The position numbers and the translations under genes are program-made. Shown piece after piece: positions 15,213-19,892 of a stretch of DNA of 25,677 nt. This DNA comes from a virus, in the IMG/VR virus record IMGVR_UViG_3300009610_000082, positions 1 to 25,677 of that record; one strand, written 5' to 3'. Each line of letters opens with the position of its first letter. Position 1 is the stretch's first letter. Under the pieces are notes generated by a model. It had not been told where the DNA came from, did no database searches, and saw nothing but the letters and a program-made list of their open reading frames with translations.

Positions 15213-15239
15213 CTAGCCCCGAAAGGGGCTAGATTTTCT
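15213..15239 (+). terminator. Rho-independent-type terminator
   Basis: CTAGCCCC-GAAA-GGGGCTAG at 15213-15232 followed by ATTTTCT. Same CTAG edges and GAAA loop as the hairpin at 15027, but with a T-tract, so this probably ends the transcript from 14554. Confidence 0.75.
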
Positions 15240-15249
15240 CGCCCGCCGC

Positions 15250-15433
15250 CACAGCCGCAGGCCAGCCAACCCAGCCGCAGGCTCACTTCCAGTCTCACTC
15301 CCGCACTGAACTTCACTGTGGCCACCACTGAACTCCACTGGGCACGGATGGTCCACTGACATCGTGGGGTCACTTGCTGGCGGCCACGGTCACCGGTGGT
15401 CCACTGGATTTCAGTGAGGGCGGCGGGGCCGCA
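15250..15433 (+). repeat. CACTG array 1
   Basis: No gene seen. CACTG starts at 15304, 15314, 15326, 15336, 15354 and 15402, with variants CACTT at 15284 and CACTC at 15296 and a reverse copy CAGTG at 15412. Several are spaced by 10 or 12 bp, one helical turn. CAGCCGCAGGC also occurs twice at the left end. The array starts right where the CA-free tract stops. Confidence 0.8.
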
Positions 15434-15439
15434 GCCCCG
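15424..15439 (-). terminator. Possible terminator of the minus-strand 90-residue gene
   Basis: CGGGGC-CGCA-GCCCCG forms a six-base-pair stem with a four-base loop, five bases beyond the stop codon of the minus-strand gene. The stem is GC-rich, but no T-run follows on the minus strand. Confidence 0.35.
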
Positions 15440-15444
15440 TCCTG

Positions 15445-15717
15445 CTAGTAGACCTCGGCGGGCTTGTGATCGCCCGAAGTGGAGAGGATAAGCTTGGCGA
15501 GCGCCTTCCCGACGAGCGCTGTATTAAAGATGTCGAGGGCGACGAATAGCTCGTGTTCCTCGGCTTCCGTAAGCTGACGCTCGACGCCCGTGTCCGGCTC
15601 GTATATCTTGAGCTTATCGACGCCGTTAAGCTGGTTATACTTGAGCGTCGGGAAGTCGAGGATGACTCGGCTACCCTCGTTGGCGAGAAGTCGTACGTCC
15701 TTGAAAGTAATCTGCAT
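15445..15717 (-). CDS. Small unknown protein, coding strand lacks TG except its start
   Basis: A 90-residue protein with an ATG at 15717 preceded by AGAGGA. Start M-Q-I-T-F-K-D-V-R-L-L, then R-V-I-L-D-F-P, a charged middle with E-R-Q-L-T-E-A-E-E-H-E, and a helical C-terminus (A-L-V-G-K-A-L-A-K-L-I-L). No domain recognised; possibly a small regulator, lying between two CACTG arrays and convergent to the CA/TG-free genes. In the coding strand TG occurs only in the ATG, whereas CA is frequent. Early orientation opposite to its neighbours suggests separate regulation. Confidence 0.75.
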   Translation of the reverse strand: MQITFKDVRLLANEGSRVILDFPTLKYNQLNGVDKLKIYEPDTGVERQLTEAEEHELFVALDIFNTALVGKALAKLILSTSGDHKPAEVY

Positions 15718-15736
15718 TTATTTTCCTCTAGAGAAT

Positions 15737-15789
15737 CTAGCTCGGCGAGCTAGAACGTCTAGTATACGCCTCCTAGCGTGGAAGTCGAG
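15737..15789 (-). promoter_or_regulatory. Promoter and palindrome of the minus-strand 90-residue gene
   Basis: On the minus strand a -10 TATACT lies at 15766-15761 with TCGACT at 15788-15783 (16-bp spacer). In the leader, CTAGCTCG-G-CGAGCTAG at 15737-15753 is a palindrome with one central base, similar in design to the one at 16406-16424. Operator or 5' hairpin. Confidence 0.5.
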
Positions 15790-15796
15790 AACTATT

Positions 15797-16020
15797 CAAT
15801 GCTAGCATTGAATACCGGCATTAATAATGTCGTGCTGACACTGAAATTCATTGACCCGCATTGAAGTTCACTGACCCGGGCACTGAAGTTCACTGCTGGG
15901 GTCACTGAGGCCCACTGGCGCCAGGCGTGGTCCACTGCCATTCCACGGGCACTGTACTTCACTGTTGGCCAGGCCTTGAGAGCATGGTCCACGGGGGAGG
16001 ATGCTCCACGGGGCACCTGA
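15797..16020 (+). repeat. CACTG array 2
   Basis: No gene seen. CACTG or CATTG starts at 15806, 15839, 15849, 15859, 15869, 15881, 15891, 15903, 15913, 15933, 15950 and 15960, all in the plus orientation. Start-to-start distances are mostly 10 or 12 bp. The paired unit CACTGAANTTCACTG is repeated. It lies upstream of the minus-strand gene's promoter. Confidence 0.85.
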
Positions 16021-16048
16021 AATCCGATGTACGGTCTTTACTTTCCAG

Positions 16049-16330
16049 AGGTAACGGTAACGGTCTCGGCCTATTGTTTACTCGGCGATTTTAGGGGGGG
16101 TCGATCCCTGAATGGGGGTGTTCTGACCAGCTCGACCCCCTACCCGCGTAAAACTGTCTTTAATGTAACCGTTACCCGTTACCCGTAACCTTCCAGTTGT
16201 AAGCCCTTAATTCTAAAGGCTTTTCAGGAGTAACGGCCCGGCTGATTTTAATTTGTTAGGCGTTACCCGTTACCCTGAAACCGAACGACCGTTCTCCAAG
16301 ACCAAGAAGCGAACGCTCGTACGCCGTTAC
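16049..16330. repeat. GTTAC(C) iteron cluster, candidate origin/operator
   Basis: CGTTAC(C) or its complement occurs at 16049-16063 (twice), 16165-16190 (GTAACC, GTTACCC twice, GTAACC), 16229-16235, 16261-16275 (twice) and 16324-16330. A hairpin with the CCCTTAATTCTAAAGG element and a following TTTT lies at 16201-16224. A TTTACT box at 16037-16042 has no matching -10. No open frame is supported in 16021-16370. Confidence 0.65.
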
Positions 16331-16370
16331 CTTTTCCTCAAACGATTTCACTGTAATCAGATGAAAGTAG

Positions 16371-16424
16371 TAGACGGCACTAGTGTTTTCGGCTATAATA
16401 CTAACACTAGAGCGCCGCTCTAGT
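16371..16424 (+). promoter_or_regulatory. Early promoter with start-site palindrome
   Basis: TAGACG at 16371-16376, 17-bp spacer, TATAAT at 16394-16399. A palindrome ACTAGAGCG-C-CGCTCTAGT (16406-16424) covers the likely start of the transcript and could be an operator or a stabilising 5' hairpin. A copy of this promoter design is found at 22096-22124. Confidence 0.7.
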
Positions 16425-16446
16425 TCACTAGTCAAGGAGATTCAAG

Positions 16447-16935
16447 ATGGGCAAGAAAGCGAAGTACGACACGGATGTCACGGATACTCCGCAAAACGTA
16501 GCGACAGTGGCCGAAAACAACGAAGTCGATGTCCCCAAGGAGCCCAAAGCTCCCAAGCTCAACTACCACCTGGAGGTCAACGGCCAGCCTCGGCTCTTCG
16601 CCAAGAGGGATTGGCTCAAGCGGGAGCACCCGACAGTCCCCGCGACAGTCGAGTACAACGGCCAAGTCGAGGAAACGATAGTGGTTATCATCCCCGCCCG
16701 CGAGTTTGCTGACACTCGCGTCTGGATCCAACTCCCGAATGGAGACGCTGGCCGCTTCCTGGTCCCAGCGAGCGAGCTGGACCTCACGATCCAAATGAAC
16801 ATTAAGATCGTGGAGGGCTCGATCAAGTACGAGCGTGAGGTTCTGCGCGTCCGTCCGAAGGTTGAGCGCAAGAAGAAGGACACCGGTATCCCAGCTGAGG
16901 GCACCGAACCGGCACCTGAGACCCAACCGCAGTAA
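16447..16935 (+). CDS. First early protein, unknown function
   Basis: A 162-residue protein with AAGGAG seven bases before the ATG. The N-terminal 40 residues are charged and polar, the middle (about 45-135) contains L-E-V-N-G-Q-P-R-L-F-A-K-R-D-W-L-K-R, V-V-I-I-P-A-R-E-F-A-D-T-R-V-W and G-S-I-K-Y-E-R-E, and the C-terminus is basic then E/P/T-rich. The centre looks like a small beta-barrel; DNA or RNA binding is possible but not shown. It has a CA/TG-free paralogue at 14628-15017. Being first after a strong promoter and followed by a strong terminator, it is likely expressed early and abundantly. Confidence 0.85.
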   Translation: MGKKAKYDTDVTDTPQNVATVAENNEVDVPKEPKAPKLNYHLEVNGQPRLFAKRDWLKREHPTVPATVEYNGQVEETIVVIIPAREFADTRVWIQLPNGDAGRFLVPASELDLTIQMNIKIVEGSIKYEREVLRVRPKVERKKKDTGIPAEGTEPAPETQPQ

Positions 16936-16952
16936 GCACTACCCGCAGTAAA

Positions 16953-16978
16953 GAAATGGCCCCCGTCGGGGCCATTTC
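16953..16978 (+). terminator. Terminator after the first early gene
   Basis: GAAATGGCCCC-CGTC-GGGGCCATTTC, an 11-bp perfect stem whose 3' side ends in ATTTCTAC. Separates the first early gene from the next promoter. Confidence 0.8.
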
Positions 16979-16999
16979 TACATCTAACAGCTAAAGGCC

Positions 17000-17014
17000 C
17001 AGTGAATATCAGTG
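17000..17014 (-). promoter_or_regulatory. Reverse CACTG pair upstream of early promoter
   Basis: CAGTGAATATCAGTG; on the minus strand this is CACTG-5-CACTG, the same unit as in the two arrays, placed nine bases upstream of the -35 at 17023. Confidence 0.55.
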
Positions 17015-17022
17015 AAAAGTCC

Positions 17023-17076
17023 TTTACTTCCAGGCGTGTATACGATAGACTATCTAGATCGGACGACCCTCGTCCG
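17023..17076 (+). promoter_or_regulatory. Early promoter and 5' hairpin
   Basis: TTTACT at 17023-17028, 17-bp spacer, TAGACT at 17046-17051. The leader forms CGGACGA-CCC-TCGTCCG at 17060-17076, followed by AAGGAG. Confidence 0.6.
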
Positions 17077-17096
17077 TGACTTAAGGAGATGTCTAG

Positions 17097-17495
17097 ATGG
17101 GACTTAAGATGAAGGATTTGGTAAACCGTGTGAACACTTCTACCCCTGAGAATTATATCTTGGCGGTGGCGAAGCTGGTAACAATGAAGCCGCGAGTGAA
17201 GCCTGACGACTTGAAGGCGACGGCGATGGCCTTGTACTCGCGCTTCTGTTCCCCCCGTGGCCGTCGTGACGACGTGATCGAGCCGGTGAACGTGTGGCTT
17301 GACGGACTGAGGCCTGCTACCGTGGCCGCCTGGCAACGTGTTCTAGATGAGAACCCTGACGTAGGCGCGTGGGATCCCCGCGAAGTGTACAACGAAACGG
17401 GTTGGGCCCATGACGTAATCGCTGCTAGAGCCGCTGTCGATGCGAGCCGGGTGGTTATGGAGCGTCTGATGTATGGTAAGGTGAACACCTACTAG
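17097..17495 (+). CDS. Small early protein, unknown
   Basis: A 132-residue protein with AAGGAG eight bases before the ATG. It appears alpha-helical and basic in the first half (K-P-R-V-K-P-D-D-L-K-A-T-A-M-A-L-Y), with W-L-D-G-L-R-P-A-T-V-A-A-W-Q-R-V-L in the middle and a helical C-terminus. No family recognised. Own promoter and following hairpins suggest a separate transcription unit. Confidence 0.75.
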   Translation: MGLKMKDLVNRVNTSTPENYILAVAKLVTMKPRVKPDDLKATAMALYSRFCSPRGRRDDVIEPVNVWLDGLRPATVAAWQRVLDENPDVGAWDPREVYNETGWAHDVIAARAAVDASRVVMERLMYGKVNTY

Positions 17496-17508
17496 GAGCT
17501 GGCCACGT

Positions 17509-17550
17509 AGGACGCCTGCTCAAGCGGGCGTCCTGCGGGGAATGTTCCCC
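17509..17550 (+). terminator. Double hairpin between small early genes
   Basis: AGGACGCC...GGCGTCCT at 17509-17534 forms a 12-bp stem including one T-G pair; GGGGA-ATGT-TCCCC follows at 17537-17550. No T-run; may attenuate or process the message before the next ribosome-binding site. Confidence 0.5.
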
Positions 17551-17570
17551 AACTTAAAGCTGGAGCTTAA

Positions 17571-17834
17571 ATGATCAGAAATAAAGATGGTCGCTGGAAC
17601 GCTGGATCGTCAGATCTGAAGGCGTTCATGAATCTCTCTCCACGAAATAAGTGGCCGAAGGATGGCCTCCCACCGCGTATGATACAGGGCTGGTTAGTGT
17701 GGGTGGCTCCCCTCTCCAGCGATTCGCGTGATAATCACCGCCGTATTCACCGCGTCCGTGCTAAGTGCCCGAACTGCTCGCAAGTTATGAGCGCTGGACG
17801 TACCCACCAACACCGCTGCGTAAAGGCTGCGTAA
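17571..17834 (+). CDS. Small zinc-ribbon-like protein
   Basis: An 87-residue basic protein. The C-terminus has C-P-N-C followed after 9 residues by H-Q-H-R-C, a likely zinc-binding site, preceded by R-I-H-R-V-R-A-K. The N-terminus has G-R-W-N-A-G-S and repeated W residues. Phage proteins of this type are common in early regions and could bind nucleic acid; role unknown. TGGAG lies six bases before the ATG. The stop TAA is directly followed by the ATG of the next gene. Confidence 0.75.
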   Translation: MIRNKDGRWNAGSSDLKAFMNLSPRNKWPKDGLPPRMIQGWLVWVAPLSSDSRDNHRRIHRVRAKCPNCSQVMSAGRTHQHRCVKAA

Positions 17835-18032
17835 ATGACTATCCGACCTGAGATCCTAGAGCTGGACAAGAAGTTCAATGACTGGTGGGTTAAGGTGGAC
17901 ATCGCCCTCGTGAATATCTGCGGTATGGGCGTTGAAGACCTCCCTGACTACTGCTACCGCGATGCGTTTAACGCTGGCGAAAGCCCCCGCGCTGTCGCTC
18001 GGGCGGTGATCGCTGCTGCCAAGGACTACTGA
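17835..18032 (+). CDS. Small early protein, unknown
   Basis: A 65-residue helical protein (L-E-L-D-K-K-F-N-D-W-W, Y-C-Y-R-D-A-F-N-A-G, A-V-A-R-A-V-I-A-A-A-K). Pattern of a 'Y-R-D-A-F...G' followed by an alanine-rich helix is common in small phage proteins of unknown role. AAAGG lies upstream and the start directly follows the previous stop, so translation is probably coupled. Confidence 0.7.
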   Translation: MTIRPEILELDKKFNDWWVKVDIALVNICGMGVEDLPDYCYRDAFNAGESPRAVARAVIAAAKDY

Positions 18033-18034
18033 AA

Positions 18035-18346
18035 ATGCGCGGAATACATATAGGATCAAAGATTTACTGGAACGTGGGAACCGAAGCCACTCCCGAAGTG
18101 AGGAATGGAACGGTGACGCGAATCAGTGGGAAGTCTGGAGATGTATATGGCCGGACGTTGTTCGTGGATAATGCCCACAAGCCCGAGGACTGTATCTATG
18201 AGGTGTGGTGCTATCCTGAGGCCTATGCCGCTGAGTACGTGAATATCCTGAACCACCGGGCGAAACTGAAGAAAGACCTGGATGATTCGATGAAGTTGAT
18301 CTATGAACTCTGTAATAAGATGACCCGTGAGAACCCTGAGACTTGA
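18035..18346 (+). CDS. Small early protein, unknown
   Basis: A 103-residue protein. The first 60 residues look like a small beta-barrel of KOW/SH3 type (G-S-K-I-Y-W-N-V-G, N-G-T-V-T-R-I-S-G, Y-E-V-W), followed by a charged helix (H-R-A-K-L-K-K-D-L-D-D). The start lies two bases after the previous stop; AAGGA is present upstream at long spacing. No name assigned. Confidence 0.7.
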   Translation: MRGIHIGSKIYWNVGTEATPEVRNGTVTRISGKSGDVYGRTLFVDNAHKPEDCIYEVWCYPEAYAAEYVNILNHRAKLKKDLDDSMKLIYELCNKMTRENPET

Positions 18347-18374
18347 AGCCTGAAACTATCGACTGAAATCGTAT

Positions 18375-18412
18375 GTCTACCCCTAGACGGAGCACTTGTT
18401 TAGGGGTAGACT
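18375..18412 (+). promoter_or_regulatory. Promoter inside an 11-bp inverted repeat
   Basis: TAGACG at 18384-18389, 17-bp spacer, TAGACT at 18407-18412. The arms GTCTACCCCTA (18375-18385) and TAGGGGTAGAC (18401-18411) overlap both promoter boxes, so this could be an operator, or a hairpin ending the upstream message. Confidence 0.55.
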
Positions 18413-18446
18413 ATCTAGTAGTCCCCTTAACCAGAAAAGGAAACAA

Positions 18447-18653
18447 ATGACCACTTACTATCTCCAAGAAGGTGTTACGGACAGCGACCGTTTTGAGGTC
18501 AAGGTGCTGAAGTCCCACGTCTGTCTTCGCGGCCCGCGTGTGTTCCTCGATGACTACCTCCACGGGACCAAGGCCGAACCCTCCAAGCTCCTCCGTACCA
18601 TCGAAGCCCCGACTTGGCTCGCCGCCCGCGCCAAGCTCCCCAGCTACTTCTAA
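18447..18653 (+). CDS. Small early protein, unknown
   Basis: A 68-residue protein; ATG at 18447 with AAAAGGA upstream. Sequence is beta then helix (F-E-V-K-V-L-K-S-H-V-C-L, then T-W-L-A-A-R-A-K-L). No family recognised. Flanked by its own promoter and a strong hairpin. Confidence 0.7.
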   Translation: MTTYYLQEGVTDSDRFEVKVLKSHVCLRGPRVFLDDYLHGTKAEPSKLLRTIEAPTWLAARAKLPSYF

Positions 18654-18659
18654 CCCACT

Positions 18660-18685
18660 TCCTCCCCGCCCCAGGGCGGGGAGGA
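18660..18685 (+). terminator. GC-rich hairpin
   Basis: TCCTCCCCGCCC-CA-GGGCGGGGAGGA, a 12-bp perfect stem (effective loop of four) seven bases after the stop, without a T-run. May be terminator-like or a message-stabilising hairpin. Confidence 0.6.
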
Positions 18686-18701
18686 CACTTAAGGAGTGAA
18701 G

Positions 18702-18908
18702 ATGTCCGAACAAGACTACGCGTTGCGCCAGAAGAACCTGCGCCTGACGCTTGCTAACCTGGCGATCCTCCGCTGTGAGGTGGAGAAGCTAGCACTGAAC
18801 GCTCCCGCTGGTCTCTCGGAGCGTGCGTCCTACCAGGACGCGAACCTGGAACTCGGCCGTGCCGAGCTGGTACTTATGGAAGAACTGAACGAGGACTATA
18901 ACATATGA
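18702..18908 (+). CDS. Small early protein, helical
   Basis: A 68-residue protein; ATG at 18702 with AAGGAG upstream. Predicted long alpha-helices (L-T-L-A-N-L-A-I-L-R-C-E-V-E-K-L-A-L; L-E-L-G-R-A-E-L-V-L-M-E-E-L), perhaps a helical hairpin or coiled coil. Its stop overlaps the next ATG (ATGA). Confidence 0.7.
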   Translation: MSEQDYALRQKNLRLTLANLAILRCEVEKLALNAPAGLSERASYQDANLELGRAELVLMEELNEDYNI

Positions 18909-19108
18909 AGGTGATCCGCCGCTCTCCATTCTCCGGACAGGAGAATACGATGGACCTGGACATTACGCCCGCCCAGCTCGACCGCTGGAAAGAGGGCGCG
19001 TTGATCCAGAACGTGTTCCCCCACCTCTCCCCTGACGAGCGGGAGTTTCTGATGACAGGTATTACCTCCACGGAGTGGGCCGAAATGTTTAAGAAAGGTG
19101 AAGCATAA
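18905..19108 (+). CDS. Small conserved phage protein (I-x-L-D-R-W type)
   Basis: A 67-residue protein, coupled to the previous stop. A second in-frame ATG at 18950 has AGGAG seven bases upstream and would give a 52-residue product starting M-D-L-D-I-T-P-A-Q-L; that may be the main start. The core (I-T-P-A-Q-L-D-R-W, L-I-Q-N-V-F-P-H-L-S, D-E-R-E-F-L-M-T-G-I-T, E-W) is a pattern seen in many small phage and bacterial proteins with no known function. Confidence 0.75.
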   Translation: MKVIRRSPFSGQENTMDLDITPAQLDRWKEGALIQNVFPHLSPDEREFLMTGITSTEWAEMFKKGEA

Positions 19109-19570
19109 ATGGCTACTTATCATGATCGTCGAATGAAGTGTCTCGAAGACATCTCCCGGGGGATGTACGAGCCGTTTGCCCAGGCTCTAGTCGATGTGTC
19201 TATGCTCCCCGTGGCCCCGCAGTGGGTCGATGTATTCGCGGCTGCGCTGACCTATAAGCGCCTGATGCAAGCGAAAGCTGAGACCGCTGAGGACTTGGTC
19301 TATTCGATGCGTCCCGAAACCTATGACAAGTGGGAGAAGGAGCTGTCTACCGTCCGGTCAGATAATAAGTGGTATCGCGATGGTAACAAGGATGGCTACA
19401 CGATGGGTGGCTATAAGATTCTGTCCCTCCCATCCGCCGAGGCCGCTGAGTCCCGTAGCTTCATGGCTCAGGAAATCCTCGCTCTGCGTAAGGCGGCTCA
19501 GGAGGCTGATTATAAGTTGTGGGAGGCGCTGCGCTCGCTGTACGAGTTGAACGAAGCGACACTGCGATGA
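19109..19570 (+). CDS. Early protein, unknown
   Basis: A 153-residue protein, mostly helical with W, Y and charged residues (Y-D-K-W-E-K-E-L, W-Y-R-D-G-N-K-D-G-Y). AAAGGTG upstream; directly follows the previous TAA. Its stop overlaps the next gene's ATG. No family recognised. Confidence 0.7.
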   Translation: MATYHDRRMKCLEDISRGMYEPFAQALVDVSMLPVAPQWVDVFAAALTYKRLMQAKAETAEDLVYSMRPETYDKWEKELSTVRSDNKWYRDGNKDGYTMGGYKILSLPSAEAAESRSFMAQEILALRKAAQEADYKLWEALRSLYELNEATLR

Positions 19571-19767
19571 AACCTCGACGCACTGTAGAGACGTACAGGG
19601 GGGTAATGCGAGAGCTGTTCCCCGAGATGCCCAAGGCTACCCAGCTCGCACTTGCCTCCCGGTTATTCCACGCCTACTCTGTAGGCTTCGTCCATGGACA
19701 GGAGGCAACTGAGGCTAGACAGAAGAAAAGTCTTGAGACAGTCGAAAGTCCTTTACTTTCCACCTGA
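19567..19767 (+). CDS. Small early protein, unknown
   Basis: A 66-residue basic helical protein starting at an ATG that overlaps the previous stop (ATGA). Contains R-E-L-F-P-E-M-P and Q-L-A-L-A-S-R-L-F-H-A-Y. The last codons include the -35 of the next promoter. Confidence 0.6.
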   Translation: MKPRRTVETYRGVMRELFPEMPKATQLALASRLFHAYSVGFVHGQEATEARQKKSLETVESPLLST

Positions 19768-19780
19768 AAAGGAGTAGAAT
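19752..19780 (+). promoter_or_regulatory. Promoter of the replication genes
   Basis: TTTACT at 19752-19757, 17-bp spacer, TAGAAT at 19775-19780; upstream and downstream bases (CCTTTACTTTC, CTGAAAAG) match the promoter-like site at 7454-7482. A leader of about 105 bases follows, with no open frame, before AAGGA and the ATG at 19893. Confidence 0.65.
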
Positions 19781-19892
19781 AGGTGTTCGCGGTCGGAGAG
19801 GTTTCCTGCAGGATTCCCTCAGATCACCGAGATAAGACACCGAGTGCAATGCTCAGTCGAAATCTCCAGACCCGAACCTACCAAGGAAGCCC

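Larger units (their letters stand above)
14452..15249. other. CA/TG dinucleotide-free tract
   Basis: Reading every base of this 798-bp stretch, I find no CA and only one TG (14820-14821, the TGG codon of the homologue gene), although both are common immediately outside. With roughly even base use about 50 of each would be expected. TA and CG, the other pyrimidine-purine steps, are common, and CTAG occurs about 16 times. The tract contains a promoter, two open frames, two hairpins and their leaders, and its edges are sharp: TG at 14450-14451 on the left, CA at 15250-15251 on the right. Confidence 0.9.

Noticed and set aside
14452-15249. Non-coding or decaying pseudogene tract
   Set aside because: The first frame is intact over 129 codons, clearly homologous to a normal gene, and has promoter, ribosome-binding site and terminators; decay would not remove two dinucleotides so completely.
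14452-15249. Sequencing or assembly artefact
   Set aside because: An artefact would not keep two frames and hairpins intact nor confine TG to a conserved Trp codon. It cannot be fully excluded without reads.
15284-15964. CRISPR array
   Set aside because: The repeated unit is only 5 bp at 10-12 bp steps, without 25-40 bp repeats, unique spacers or cas genes.
15792-16016. Minus-strand 74-codon frame over CACTG array 2
   Set aside because: Produced by the repeats themselves; no convincing start site, and the array is better explained as a binding region.
16037-16042. Further TTTACT promoter
   Set aside because: The -35-like box is present but at 17 bp distance only ACGGTC is found, no -10; it lies in the iteron region.
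16563-17336. Long minus-strand frame across 16563-17336
   Set aside because: Covers a terminator and a promoter and is antisense to two well-supported early genes.
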